Assembly: GCA_028284935.1 (NCBI GenBank) | Contig: JANQQQ010000018.1 | Span: forward strand, 1 to 64,000 | Length of the DNA stretch: 64,000 nt | Direction: 5' to 3' | DNA from: Croceivirga sp. | GTDB taxonomy: Bacteria > Bacteroidota > Bacteroidia > Flavobacteriales > Flavobacteriaceae | Part shown: positions 36,410 to 46,201 of the stretch, piece by piece | How positions within the stretch are numbered: the stretch's first letter is position 1 | How the letters are laid out: each line of letters opens with the position of its first letter | Notes under the pieces: model-generated | What the model saw: the letters and a program-made list of their open reading frames with translations, nothing else | Told to the model about the DNA's origin: nothing | Database searches by the model: none | Translations under genes and position numbers: made by a program

Positions 36410-36543
36410 CGTTTTATTTTTTTAAATGATACTTGTACAAATTTCAAAATTCAATCCATACCCCTTGTAGCCAAATCCGAGGATGTTGTAGCCATAACAG
36501 GAAGTTTTTGTAATAAGATACCAAAAGAAAGGCATCTTGTAAG

Positions 36544-37734
36544 CTAAAGTATACTTAAGAGTTCAATAAGGCCCCTTCCATTGTGGTAGGGGCATTTCCA
36601 TGGGCCAACCTTGTTTTCTTCAGAATATGGATTTCCATTGACATCTACCCTAAAGAACCACTCCCCATGTTTATGATCAAGGATGTATTTCTGGGTAAAG
36701 TCCCAAATTTTAAGACAATGTTCTAGATAGGTATTCCCTTGGGTGATTTTCCAGAGGTAGACAAGGCCGACCATGGCCTCAATTTGTGGCCACCAGTGAC
36801 GATCGGTATCCATTTCTTTTGTGATGCGGTCCTGGGCGTTGACAACTCCAAATTCATTATCCAAAGCCTTTTGTAAAAAAGTATCTACTATCACAATCCC
36901 CAGTTTTTCAAAAGTGGTAACGTAGTTTTTGCTTCCTGATGTTCTGGCGGCAAGTAGCAACAGCCATACCGCCTCAATGTCATGCCCAAAAGAGATTTCG
37001 GTGGATTGCTCCTTCCAATCCTTGGAAAAGAATAACTTTAAATGACCGTCTTCCCTGAACAATCTGTCCTGGAATAGCTGCATCAAGCGTTCCAATGCTT
37101 TTTTGACCTCAATTTTTTGGGTCACCTCAAAGAGGGTGGTATACGCTTCCAAAATATGCAAATGCGTATTGGTAGTTTTTGGGGCGTTGAGGTCTTTCTC
37201 GCTTAGCCTTACATCCTCAATAGGCTCCCAAAACTCCCCAAAAGCTTCAAAATATCCACCGAACTCTATATCATATGCCCTTTCCTCAATATGTGAAAAA
37301 AGTGCAATGGCCCAATCCAAGGCTTCAACCCTTTTGGCATATTTGTAATATTCGGAAAGTGCATAAATGCAAAAAGCCTGGGCGTAAATCTGTTTGCGCT
37401 TATCCGTGGGATTTCCCTTGAAATCTACTTCCCAATAGACCCCACCATGTTCCATATCCCTAAAATGATTCCATAAATATTCAAAGGCCCTTTTGCATTC
37501 TACTCCGTATCTGTCATCACCATAAAAATTATTGGCACGGGAAAACGTCCAAAGAATTCTGGTATTCAGAATAATTCCTTTGGAATGTGTGGTATCCATG
37601 GTATTGTTGTGGTCAATGCGACCGATGAAACCATCATTGTTATGGTCAAGGGTATTTTGTTGCCAGTAACTAAGGACATTTTCAAGTTCCTTCTCGAGAC
37701 TCTCCCTAAAATCAATAAGTACTTGATTGCCCAT
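36544..37734 (-). CDS. AGE-family epimerase, likely mannobiose/cellobiose 2-epimerase
   Basis: A 396-aa (alpha/alpha)6-barrel protein of the AGE family. Next to a GH130 and GH26 this is best read as mannobiose (cellobiose) 2-epimerase, which turns beta-1,4-mannobiose into mannosylglucose. The family's HNTMDTTHSKGIILNTRILW region and the WWPQIEAMVGLVYLW segment are seen. The ATG at 37734 (MGNQVLIDF) is preferred; a start at 37764 would overlap the GH130 stop. Last gene of the mannan operon. Confidence 0.9.
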   Translation of the reverse strand: MGNQVLIDFRESLEKELENVLSYWQQNTLDHNNDGFIGRIDHNNTMDTTHSKGIILNTRILWTFSRANNFYGDDRYGVECKRAFEYLWNHFRDMEHGGVYWEVDFKGNPTDKRKQIYAQAFCIYALSEYYKYAKRVEALDWAIALFSHIEERAYDIEFGGYFEAFGEFWEPIEDVRLSEKDLNAPKTTNTHLHILEAYTTLFEVTQKIEVKKALERLMQLFQDRLFREDGHLKLFFSKDWKEQSTEISFGHDIEAVWLLLLAARTSGSKNYVTTFEKLGIVIVDTFLQKALDNEFGVVNAQDRITKEMDTDRHWWPQIEAMVGLVYLWKITQGNTYLEHCLKIWDFTQKYILDHKHGEWFFRVDVNGNPYSEENKVGPWKCPYHNGRGLIELLSIL

Positions 37735-37738
37735 GGTC

Positions 37739-38917
37739 TTAGTAGCGTCCTTTGTTCTTTTCAATTAAAGTCATGATGGTATCAACCGAACCAACAGTGG
37801 TTAATTTGTCTTCCGGTGTGTTTTTGCAGTAGTCTACCAATGTATCAATAGTTGAAGTGGCCACATGCATACGTGTATCCGAAGAGGCATAATAAATGAA
37901 CACCGTGCCATCTTCATCCGCAATCCAACCGTTACAGAACAATACGTTACCCACATCGCCAATTATTTCCGCATCGTCTGGGGCCATGAAGTACCCGCCG
38001 GGTTGATGGGTGACCTTTTCAATATCATCCAAACCGGTCATAAAGAGGTAAAGTACATAGCGCAATCCGGCGGCGGTATTGCGAACGCCATGGGCCAAAT
38101 GCAGCCAACCTTCCTTGGTTTTGATGGGTGAAGGGCCTTGTCCGTTTTTCAGCTCATAAATTGTGTGATACACTTTGGGATTAATGATTACTTCGTCTTC
38201 GACCTTTGGACATTGCATATCCTTGATATAGCCAAGACCAATACCCCCTCCCGCACCGGTGTCAATAAACCCATCTTGGGGACGGGTGTAAATGGCATAG
38301 CGACCATTGACAAATTCTTGATGAAGGGTCACATTGCGCTGTTGGTTGGAATCCGAAATTAAGTCGGGAAGTCGCTCCCAACGTATCATGTCCTTGGAAC
38401 GGATCATTCCGGCGTTGGCAATGGCAGATGAGGTATCCGTTGCGGGAACGGAAGGGTCTTTTCTTTCGGTACAGAAAATACCGTACACATAGCCATCCTC
38501 GTGTTGGGTCAGGCGCATATCGTATACATTGACATCAGGTTCTTCGGTTTGTGGTAGTACCAAAGGGGTATCCCAAAAGGTAAAGTTGTCAATGCCATTT
38601 TCACTTTCGGCAAAAGCAAAGAAGGACTTTCGGTCTTTGCCTTCCATTCTAACCGCAAGCAGGTATTTCCCGTTCCATTTAATGGCACCTGCATTGAAAG
38701 CCGCATTGACTCCAATGCGCTCCAGTACCTTAGGATTGGTTGCAGGATTTAAATCGTACCGCCAGTGTAAGGGGGCATGAGCAGCGGTGAGAATAGGATA
38801 TTGGTATTTGGTAAAAAGATGTGAAGGGTGGGGAACGGCAGTGTTTTTGCGTTTAACGAGGTTATGATATTCTTGAAATAAGCTATTTATGATGATGGTA
38901 TGATTTGATGTATCCAT
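37739..38917 (-). CDS. GH130 mannosylglucose phosphorylase
   Basis: A 392-aa five-bladed propeller of GH130. In this context it should be 4-O-beta-D-mannosyl-D-glucose phosphorylase, releasing mannose 1-phosphate and glucose. The family segment NVYDMRLTQHEDGYVYGIFC carries the candidate catalytic Asp. No signal peptide, so it acts in the cytoplasm, after the transporter. Start is 5 nt after the MFS stop and the epimerase follows after 4 nt, so translation is tight. Confidence 0.92.
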   Translation of the reverse strand: MDTSNHTIIINSLFQEYHNLVKRKNTAVPHPSHLFTKYQYPILTAAHAPLHWRYDLNPATNPKVLERIGVNAAFNAGAIKWNGKYLLAVRMEGKDRKSFFAFAESENGIDNFTFWDTPLVLPQTEEPDVNVYDMRLTQHEDGYVYGIFCTERKDPSVPATDTSSAIANAGMIRSKDMIRWERLPDLISDSNQQRNVTLHQEFVNGRYAIYTRPQDGFIDTGAGGGIGLGYIKDMQCPKVEDEVIINPKVYHTIYELKNGQGPSPIKTKEGWLHLAHGVRNTAAGLRYVLYLFMTGLDDIEKVTHQPGGYFMAPDDAEIIGDVGNVLFCNGWIADEDGTVFIYYASSDTRMHVATSTIDTLVDYCKNTPEDKLTTVGSVDTIMTLIEKNKGRY

Positions 38918-38922
38918 AATGG

Positions 38923-40308
38923 CTAGGTTGTTTGTTCACCCCTTCTTTGGGCGAGTTCTTGGTTTATTTTTTGCATGAGGGTATCGTCCAGTTTATAAAA
39001 TACGAGAAAGGCTGCGGAGAGGAATGCCCCAATAGCGGGCAGTATACTCATCATCATGCGAATCCCGGTTTTGGCGTCTTCAGTCTGTTCCATATTGGCC
39101 TCAAATCCGTAAAAGGCCAAAATCCACCCAGTTAATGCGCCACCAAGCGTCCAACCCATCTTTTGTGACATGGAGGAGGAGGAAAAGACCAATCCTGTGG
39201 CCCTCCGTCCTGTTTTCCATTCCGAATAATCCGCAATATCTGCATACATGGACCACAACAAGGGGAAAATGATACCGGCACAAATACTGATTAAAAACTG
39301 AAAGACAAAAATCAAGGTGATGTGTTCTGCTTGGAAAAAGAAGAAGATGATGCTTAGTACTGTTGCGGTTGCCATGGCCATGATGAAAGTCCGTTTTTTA
39401 CCAATCTTGTCGGAAACAGGTTTGGCTGCGACCACCCCAACAATATTCGCTGCCTGGCCCAAAACCAAGTACAGGGTACTAAAGGTCAGAGGGACATGGA
39501 GCAGCGGCAATTGCAAGGCCTCTTGTGTTTCAAAATAATACTTGAAATAATAGATGGTGGAACCATCCCGGATGGAGTTAAAAATCAAGGTACAGATTCC
39601 AGCTCCCAAAAGAATGAACCAAGGCTTGTTTTTGGCAAGGTCCTTCAAATCATTCTTTAAGGAGGTTTTTTGCTCTTTTGGCGGTTGGATGCGTTCCCTG
39701 GTCAATCGAAACGTACCATAAAAGAGGATGACCGCCAAGACACTATAAATGGCCATGGTAGATTGCCATCCTTTTTGAGGGTCGGTATTTTTTCCAAAAA
39801 ACTCCACGAGGGGTTCTGCAGTGGCCAGCACCAAAATACTGCCGGCGAAGGCGAAGATGAATCGGTAGGAAGCCAAGGATGTCCTATCCTTTAAATTGGA
39901 GGTCATTACCCCCAACAGGGAGGCATAGGGAACGTTCACTGCGGTATACACAATCATCATGGTACAATAGATGACATATGCGTAGATGATTTTACCGGAA
40001 ACCTCCAAGTTTGGTGTAGTAAAAAGGAGTATCCCAAAGATGCCAAAGGGAATGGCCATCCACAATAAATAAGGCCTAAACTTGCCCCATTTGGTATTGG
40101 TCCGGTCCGCCAGGATGCCCATTAATGGGTCATTGAGTCCGTCAAATACCCTTGTGATAAGAAACATGGTGCCCACTACAGCGGCGGAAATTCCAAAAAC
40201 ATCCGTGTAGAAAAAAAGGAGATACACACTGAACATTTTCCAATACATGGACGAGGCAAAATCGCCCAGTCCATATCCCATTTTTTCCTTTAGCCGAAGT
40301 TTTTCCAT
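38923..40308 (-). CDS. GPH-family sugar transporter (MFS)
   Basis: A 461-aa transporter with twelve predicted helices of the glycoside-pentoside-hexuronide:cation symporter group. It begins EKMGYGLGDFASSMYWKMF and carries DRTNTKWGKFRPYLLW, the usual cytoplasmic loop. Mannobiose is the likely cargo by context. It lies 22 nt after the mannanase and 5 nt before the GH130 gene. Confidence 0.93.
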   Translation of the reverse strand: MEKLRLKEKMGYGLGDFASSMYWKMFSVYLLFFYTDVFGISAAVVGTMFLITRVFDGLNDPLMGILADRTNTKWGKFRPYLLWMAIPFGIFGILLFTTPNLEVSGKIIYAYVIYCTMMIVYTAVNVPYASLLGVMTSNLKDRTSLASYRFIFAFAGSILVLATAEPLVEFFGKNTDPQKGWQSTMAIYSVLAVILFYGTFRLTRERIQPPKEQKTSLKNDLKDLAKNKPWFILLGAGICTLIFNSIRDGSTIYYFKYYFETQEALQLPLLHVPLTFSTLYLVLGQAANIVGVVAAKPVSDKIGKKRTFIMAMATATVLSIIFFFFQAEHITLIFVFQFLISICAGIIFPLLWSMYADIADYSEWKTGRRATGLVFSSSSMSQKMGWTLGGALTGWILAFYGFEANMEQTEDAKTGIRMMMSILPAIGAFLSAAFLVFYKLDDTLMQKINQELAQRRGEQTT

Positions 40309-40330
40309 AAGTCAAGTTGTTTGATTAACG

Positions 40331-41461
40331 CTAGCGTATTTTTTGGATATCCTCCAAAAAAAGAACATTGGCCAGAGATTTGAATTTTTTAAAGTCCTCA
40401 CTACTTTTTTGTCCAACATATGGGGCAAAAAAATGATTTGGCCATGCGTTACGCCAAAACAAGGCCCAAGCAATACCTTTATTGGCCACACTTTTATCCA
40501 GCACGTTGGTCCACCAATTCTCAACTGTGACCATATTCAAACCACCTTCGGTCATAGCATAGGGTTTGTTTTTCCGTTTTCCTACCTGAGCTAGTAGCGA
40601 TAGGTTGTCTTCCAACAATTCCAAATATTCTTTTGTGGTCCCTTTGTGGTATAGGTCCATTCCCAAGATATCCACATAGGCATCACCGGGATAAAACTTA
40701 AGGTACTCTTCCTCGTTTTTTACCACGTCTGTTGAATAGCAATACAAGAGGTTGTGAACGTTGTGTGTTTTTGTGAGCAGGTCATAGGTTTGTTTCCAAA
40801 GCGATTGAAATTGCTCTGGTGTGCAGTTGCCATGGCCCCACCAAAACCAGTTGCCATTCATTTCATGAAAAGGACGAAATACAATAGGGATGGGCTTTCC
40901 TTTTTGAGTTTTGAGTCCAAGCATAAATTCGGCCACTTGGGCCACCCATGCTTGGTATTTGGGATGAAGCAAACCCCCCTCCAAAATTTCGGATACCGCA
41001 GGAGAAGGGTCCCAGGCCGATTTCATGGTTGCAGGGTTATTAGGGTGCCAACTGATGGTAACGATACCTCCGGATTTATGTGCTTTTCGGATGAGTTCGG
41101 TCATCAGTCCAAAATTGACTGAATCCAGATTTTGTTTGTGCCCCAGTTCAATGTGTCCAATCTCAAACCCAAAAACGCCAGGGAAATCTCCAGTTACTTC
41201 GGCCACATCACTTTTGTATAAAGAACCATCATTTTTCCAACCCATACCGTAGGCGGTGGCATCTTGATGTCCAAAGGCATAGCCCATTTTCGAAATTTGG
41301 CGAATTCGAGCCATCAGATATTTTGAGTGGTCATCAGCTTTTTTATCGGAGAGGGATAATGTCCTAGAAGAAACTTCAAGAGAACTTTTGCATGACATAA
41401 AAAAACTAATTAATAGTAGTAAATAAACATATTTATTTGCATTTTGATATTTTTTACTCAT
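40331..41461 (-). CDS. GH26 beta-mannanase lipoprotein
   Basis: A 376-aa GH26 enzyme. Signal with lipobox FMSC (Cys24), so it is anchored in a membrane, probably facing the outside. The acid/base Glu200 lies in FRPFHEMNGNWFWWGHG and the nucleophile Glu305 in AMTEGGLN, so catalysis is intact. In B. fragilis the orthologue ManA hydrolyses beta-mannan to mannobiose. First gene of the minus-strand operon, divergent from an AraC gene over a 175-nt AT-rich gap. Confidence 0.93.
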   Translation of the reverse strand: MSKKYQNANKYVYLLLLISFFMSCKSSLEVSSRTLSLSDKKADDHSKYLMARIRQISKMGYAFGHQDATAYGMGWKNDGSLYKSDVAEVTGDFPGVFGFEIGHIELGHKQNLDSVNFGLMTELIRKAHKSGGIVTISWHPNNPATMKSAWDPSPAVSEILEGGLLHPKYQAWVAQVAEFMLGLKTQKGKPIPIVFRPFHEMNGNWFWWGHGNCTPEQFQSLWKQTYDLLTKTHNVHNLLYCYSTDVVKNEEEYLKFYPGDAYVDILGMDLYHKGTTKEYLELLEDNLSLLAQVGKRKNKPYAMTEGGLNMVTVENWWTNVLDKSVANKGIAWALFWRNAWPNHFFAPYVGQKSSEDFKKFKSLANVLFLEDIQKIR

Positions 41462-41636
41462 TCTTAAAAAACTATGTATTGTGTTAATTATAAATAAAAT
41501 GGATTATATTTATTGATATTTAATTTTAAAAGCTTTTATAGCAACAAAAAATAAAGAATATACAATTTAAAGATAATACTAAATACACTTATAAGATGCG
41601 CATATATTGTCATAGTAACATACAAAATCGAAGTAG
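41462..41636. other. AT-rich divergent promoter region of the mannan locus
   Basis: A 175-nt region between the GH26 gene and the AraC gene, very AT-rich, which must hold both promoters and probably AraC sites. It includes the 8-bp palindrome ATGCGCAT near 41595. No confident TAnnTTTG box was found. Confidence 0.5.
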
Positions 41637-42518
41637 ATGACCATAGTTTCTCATGATGCATACAGAGAAATTATTCAAATGGGGTCCCATGACAGTTTTT
41701 TGGTTTTTGACAGAACCAAGGAAGAGTTTGATTTTCCTTTACATTATCATCCAGAATATGAGTTGAATTACATTTCAAATGGATCTGGCCTTCGAAGGGT
41801 AGTGGGAGATAGTATTGCTGAAATTGGGAATAAAGAATTGGTTCTTATAGGCCCAAATTTGGAACATTGTTGGGAACAAAACAATTGTACCCAAAAACCC
41901 ATGCGGGAGATTACCATACAGTTTCAAAATACCTTACTTCCTGAAAGCTTACTGATGAGGGGAATTATGATGCCCATAAGGAAGATGTTGGAGAAATCAA
42001 GAAAAGGAATTGTTTTTTCGGGTCAAGCGATCCAAAATGTGGAATCCAGGATTCTCAATGTTACGAAATTGGATGGCTTCGATTATTTTACGGAGTTGCT
42101 TACCATATTATATGACCTTGCTGTTTCCAGAAATCAACTATTGCTGTCCACATCAATGGCAAGAACTGAAAATGGTCGGAATAACGAAAAACTGGACAAG
42201 GTCTTTATTTTTATCGAAAAAAACTACCAAAGAAAGCTTACGCTTGAGGAGCTATCCAACTTTTCTAACATGACTCCAGTTTCTTTTAATCGGTTTATTA
42301 AAAAACATACGGGGAAAACTTTTGTTGAATATCTTAATGATGTTAGAATTGGTAATGCCTGCAGACGACTCATTGAACAAGATGATAATGTTTCGGGTAT
42401 TGCTTATGACTGTGGCTTCCATAGCATTGCAAACTTCAACCGAGCTTTCAAGAGAATCAAAGGATGTACCCCCACCCAATTTCGAAATGATTTTTGGGGA
42501 ATCAAAAAAGTTCTTTGA
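41637..42518 (+). CDS. AraC-family regulator of the mannan locus
   Basis: A 293-aa protein with an N-terminal cupin (HYHPEYELNYISNGSGLRRV; His-rich metal-like motif) and a C-terminal AraC domain (TLEELSNFSNMTPVSFNRFI and GIAYDCGFHSIANFNRAFKR). Divergent from the GH26 operon, so it probably senses mannan-derived sugar and switches the operon on; inference from position. Hybrid two-component or SusR-type regulators, usual in Bacteroides mannan loci, are absent. Confidence 0.9.
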   Translation: MTIVSHDAYREIIQMGSHDSFLVFDRTKEEFDFPLHYHPEYELNYISNGSGLRRVVGDSIAEIGNKELVLIGPNLEHCWEQNNCTQKPMREITIQFQNTLLPESLLMRGIMMPIRKMLEKSRKGIVFSGQAIQNVESRILNVTKLDGFDYFTELLTILYDLAVSRNQLLLSTSMARTENGRNNEKLDKVFIFIEKNYQRKLTLEELSNFSNMTPVSFNRFIKKHTGKTFVEYLNDVRIGNACRRLIEQDDNVSGIAYDCGFHSIANFNRAFKRIKGCTPTQFRNDFWGIKKVL

Positions 42519-42619
42519 CCCCTGAAGTTATAGGTAGACATAGCATACCAAAACGTGGGATAGCATTTCTTTTAAGATGAAAATCACCTAATTTCCATTC
42601 GTAGCGCTAGCCTTTGAAT

Positions 42620-43930
42620 CTATTCAAATTGAAAAGATGCGGGGGAACTTACCGTTCCGCTGGCATTGACTGCTTCAATCTTAAAATTTCCCGTGGTATC
42701 CTCTAAAAGATATTTAGTGCCATAGGCTTGATGTACAAATTTCCCATCTTTGAAAATATTGTAGGCCACTACCCAACTTCCCTTATCAGGGTCATTTGAA
42801 GCTTCCCAGACCAAATACTTTTGTTCTTTGTTTTCAGCCAGTTTGATGTTTTGGGGGGTGGTAGGAGGAGTTTCATCCAATTTTGGCACATCCCCCAACA
42901 TGAGTTCCTCGATTTCCTGTGCGATAAGCGTATCCTTGCGTTTTTTTTGTATATGGCCTTGCTTTCTATCAACTATATTATCCCAAGCACAAATACCTTT
43001 TTCGGTCAAGGTAATGGTACCATTGGTAAAGGCAGTGTAGTTTTCCCCCTCACCCCGGATGGCGTAGTGCAATGCACATTGATCATTGCTATGTCTGCTG
43101 ATATCATGGGCCCCTCTGCGATATTCAAAATATTTTTCATACCCCACGCGAATAATGTGATCTTCTGGAAGTGTTTTTAATCCTTGTCCCGTCATCACGT
43201 TGCCGTTGTTGGCGTTAAAGTAATCGCCATTGCCATTTTCCCAACCCGACGCCATAAAAGGAGCAGGACAGTTTTCAATAACGTAACGGCACATGAGGTT
43301 TCGTTCCTCATTTAAGCACGACCAATCCGTGTAAGAACAGAGGTGTTCCGATCCGCCCCAGTTGGTGCGGTCCCAACCTTTATTGTTTAAAAAGTTTCCG
43401 CCCATGGTGGAAATTAATGCTACTTTTTCAGCTACCAATTGTTTCCCCGTTTTAGTGCTGATGTCATCTGGTCCGGATTTTAACAGGCCATAGACATTGT
43501 GCATGGTGCCCACCACAATTATGGTAATGCTGGAGTCCTGAGCGCTCTCCAGTATTTCCCGGTACAACTTCACCCCATCACTGATATCTTCCCACTTTTC
43601 ATGATATCTCGGATAATCACGGGCTATGTGGTAATCGTAGCTTTCCTCGGGAGCCTCTTTCTTTTCTGGGTACCCCATATAATCTCCCACGGGAATGGCT
43701 TTTCTGTTATAGAAATAGTTTACCGCACTGATGCACAGTGGAGATTCAATTTGGTGCATGGTATTGACAATTGCAAGGATTTCGCATTCACCATTGGTGG
43801 CCATATTGTGCATCATGGCCATACAACCCATATCATCGGGGTCGTAGGAAGGATCCGTGTCAAGAATTACTTTTTTCTGAGCGTTGACTGTTAGTGCAAG
43901 CAATGTGAATACCAGATATATATTTTTCAT
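42620..43930 (-). CDS. Secreted nucleoside-hydrolase-like protein with C-terminal Fn3-like domain
   Basis: A 436-aa secreted protein (signal to about residue 17, VNAQ). It is an IUNH-fold nucleoside hydrolase homologue: the metal site reads DTDPSYDPDD at 24-33, two residues longer than the canonical DTDxGxDD. The middle matches the fold (IIVVGTMHNVYGLL, the NGDYFNANNGNV region). From about 355 a fibronectin-III-like domain (TPPTTPQNIKLAENKEQKYL) follows. It would release ribose from nucleosides in the periplasm or outside. Some catalytic residues in this subfamily differ from the classical enzyme, so activity is uncertain. Last gene of the operon. Confidence 0.85.
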   Translation of the reverse strand: MKNIYLVFTLLALTVNAQKKVILDTDPSYDPDDMGCMAMMHNMATNGECEILAIVNTMHQIESPLCISAVNYFYNRKAIPVGDYMGYPEKKEAPEESYDYHIARDYPRYHEKWEDISDGVKLYREILESAQDSSITIIVVGTMHNVYGLLKSGPDDISTKTGKQLVAEKVALISTMGGNFLNNKGWDRTNWGGSEHLCSYTDWSCLNEERNLMCRYVIENCPAPFMASGWENGNGDYFNANNGNVMTGQGLKTLPEDHIIRVGYEKYFEYRRGAHDISRHSNDQCALHYAIRGEGENYTAFTNGTITLTEKGICAWDNIVDRKQGHIQKKRKDTLIAQEIEELMLGDVPKLDETPPTTPQNIKLAENKEQKYLVWEASNDPDKGSWVVAYNIFKDGKFVHQAYGTKYLLEDTTGNFKIEAVNASGTVSSPASFQFE

Positions 43931-43966
43931 TTGAATAAACTTTTTTAGGTTGTTGAATGTTCTATT

Positions 43967-44974
43967 TTAAAAATCACCTAACATATATTTTTCGATTTCA
44001 GTTTCCATTTTCCCTTTGGGCCATTGAAGGACCAAATAGGAGTGTTTTGAAGTGTTGGACGCTTCCCATGTATTGCGTCCCTCATCATCGGGAATACAGA
44101 TTCCATTTTCACTTCGGGTCCAATAATCACCGACACCATCCCTTATGGCATAGAGCACAGCGGTTTGGTCATAGGTGGAATTGTCATAAATTTTTCCTTT
44201 GAATTGATGGTTCAACCAAGGGGCGTTTTTACTGAAGTGATAGAATCCTAAGTACAACGGAGAATCTTTGGGCAGTTCATTGAATACCTCGCCCGTTTTG
44301 ATATCCAAACCAATTTCATAACCCAAAAAGGTAATGGGCACATGGTTCAGGTGTTGTAGCACATATTTGGTAATACCCAACATGTTGCCATCAAAGTTCC
44401 ATTCCCTTCGCTCACCCTTTGGGAATTGCCCTCCCATAATGACAAATTCCTTCACTTTCGTTTCGATGAGTTCTTGACCGTTCAGTGTTGAATAATCATC
44501 TGTTTTGGAATCAATAAGGCGCTTGATATTCAGCAAGGGGCCGACCGTAACCAGCGTAACACTTTGGTCTTCTGCTTCTGCCAAGAGTCTTCGATAGAGC
44601 TTGGTAGTTTCCTGTGCATTTTTATAGGAAGTGTCATGCGGAAGCTTATCGGCCAATACTTTGGTATGGTTCCATTCGGTAATCTGTACGTCTTCGGCTC
44701 TACGCCCGACGGGGATATCTGGATTCCCATAAAACGTATTGACGGCATCAACAGCGCTCACGGCATATTTTTCGGTACTCCAACACATGACCGCCAATAG
44801 GTCACATTCCCCTCTATTTTGAAAATGGTTCAACATGGCCAGTGCTCCCAAATCATCCGCATCGCCACCAAAATCAGTGTCAAAAATGATTTTGGTCTGA
44901 GCGGTGAGGTTGATACTTAGTAAGCACATGAGTCCCAAAGGCCATCCTATATACTGTTTTGGTTGCTTTTTCAT
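43967..44974 (-). CDS. Secreted nucleoside hydrolase
   Basis: A 335-aa IUNH-family protein with a signal peptide (about 1-26, SINLTAQ). The metal site is DTDFGGDADDLGAL near 32-45, again with the DTD-x3-D-x-DD spacing of a secreted subfamily, and VTVGPLLNI is the following conserved segment. Predicted to cleave ribonucleosides to base and ribose in the periplasm. The ATG at 44974 is used; an in-frame TTG at 44980 would overlap the preceding stop. Gap of 2 nt to that gene, so translation is coupled. Confidence 0.88.
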   Translation of the reverse strand: MKKQPKQYIGWPLGLMCLLSINLTAQTKIIFDTDFGGDADDLGALAMLNHFQNRGECDLLAVMCWSTEKYAVSAVDAVNTFYGNPDIPVGRRAEDVQITEWNHTKVLADKLPHDTSYKNAQETTKLYRRLLAEAEDQSVTLVTVGPLLNIKRLIDSKTDDYSTLNGQELIETKVKEFVIMGGQFPKGERREWNFDGNMLGITKYVLQHLNHVPITFLGYEIGLDIKTGEVFNELPKDSPLYLGFYHFSKNAPWLNHQFKGKIYDNSTYDQTAVLYAIRDGVGDYWTRSENGICIPDDEGRNTWEASNTSKHSYLVLQWPKGKMETEIEKYMLGDF

Positions 44975-44976
44975 CT

Positions 44977-46194
44977 TCAATCGTTTATTGTATTTTCTAG
45001 AAGTTGATAGGTAATGGCATCATGGGTTTGGTACCTGAATATGTCCATGTCCCCATCGTTATCATAATCGACGGCTTGACCGTTGTAGATACCCTCTTCC
45101 GAAATCACCAAGGTGTTCCATTTGGAATGGTTTTCATTAGATAAGAAAATCGTGATGGGAAAGGTTTCATACGCCAAGCCCTGTGCCCTGGATTTATTTA
45201 CCCCAGCCAATACATCAAAATCGCCGTCCAAATCAAAATCAAATACCTGAAGGGTATGACAGGCGGGAATACTATCTGAAATGACCTGTTCTTTCCAAAC
45301 ACCATCCATTTTTTTATAGTAAGAAATGGGAAAACCGGCACGCTCCGAATGGCTGATAAAAACTTCGCTAAGGCCATCATTGTCCAAATCCCTAAGGAAG
45401 GTTTTTGTGCCATTTCTTGACCAATCCCCAGTTTGATTGTTCCATTTTTCATCAATGTTTTCAGTAACCCAATCCACATCTAAATCTTCGCCTGGACTTT
45501 GGAACAGATGCCCTCCCGCCACAATGTCCAGAAACCCATCACCATTGACATCCCCCACATCCATTCCTTCATGTAGGTTGCCATAATTTTTATACTCCTG
45601 AACCAAGGTCCAGTCATCAGAAGTGTTTTGCTGAAAGATACGCAAGGTACTTACCTCAAAACATAAGGTGGCAACATCCCTTTTACCGTCGTTGTTGAAA
45701 TCGGCAATGCTCACATCTTTGATGAAGTTGGGCGCTTCTCCTATGGGATGGGCCTTCCAGTTTGGATTTTCATACCAATAAAGTATGGATGGTTCATTAG
45801 CTGCTTCCCATTCCCCGCTATGGCGGGCGGCCACAATGTCAATATCCCCATCATTATCCATATCAGCTGCTTCAATATCGCCCATGGCCAATTCCTCAGG
45901 AATGTCAATTAGGACTTTTGACCAAAGGCCTTTTTCTTTTTGACCTTCATAAAAGCCAAGTCTTCCTCCATAACCGTTGTTGTCAATGAACAATAGATCA
46001 GCAATGCCATCACCTGTAAGATCGACAGGGTCAGTGGCCCATAAAAAAGTCAACGAATCTGCGATGGTGGTCTGTTCAAAGGCCAAAACTCTTGCCTCCG
46101 GGACATTTTTTTCAATGGGTGCTTTTTTTTGTTCCTTGCAACTCAACCCTCCTAAAATCATGGTCGGTATCACAAATGACAGTATTGTTTTCAT
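44977..46194 (-). CDS. FG-GAP/VCBS-repeat lipoprotein
   Basis: A 405-aa lipoprotein (lipobox GGLSC, Cys19) that appears to be one seven-bladed beta-propeller. Seven Ca-binding-type repeats are seen, for example DMDNDGDIDIVAA, DFNNDGKRDVAT, DVNGDGFLDIVAGG and DYDNDGDMDIFRY. Such propellers bind carbohydrate or protein partners. No enzymatic motif. Tightly packed with the nucleoside hydrolase gene downstream (2-nt gap) and with the other FG-GAP protein upstream (7 nt). The role in nucleoside use is unknown. Confidence 0.87.
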   Translation of the reverse strand: MKTILSFVIPTMILGGLSCKEQKKAPIEKNVPEARVLAFEQTTIADSLTFLWATDPVDLTGDGIADLLFIDNNGYGGRLGFYEGQKEKGLWSKVLIDIPEELAMGDIEAADMDNDGDIDIVAARHSGEWEAANEPSILYWYENPNWKAHPIGEAPNFIKDVSIADFNNDGKRDVATLCFEVSTLRIFQQNTSDDWTLVQEYKNYGNLHEGMDVGDVNGDGFLDIVAGGHLFQSPGEDLDVDWVTENIDEKWNNQTGDWSRNGTKTFLRDLDNDGLSEVFISHSERAGFPISYYKKMDGVWKEQVISDSIPACHTLQVFDFDLDGDFDVLAGVNKSRAQGLAYETFPITIFLSNENHSKWNTLVISEEGIYNGQAVDYDNDGDMDIFRYQTHDAITYQLLENTIND

Positions 46195-46201
46195 CTTTGA
46201 T

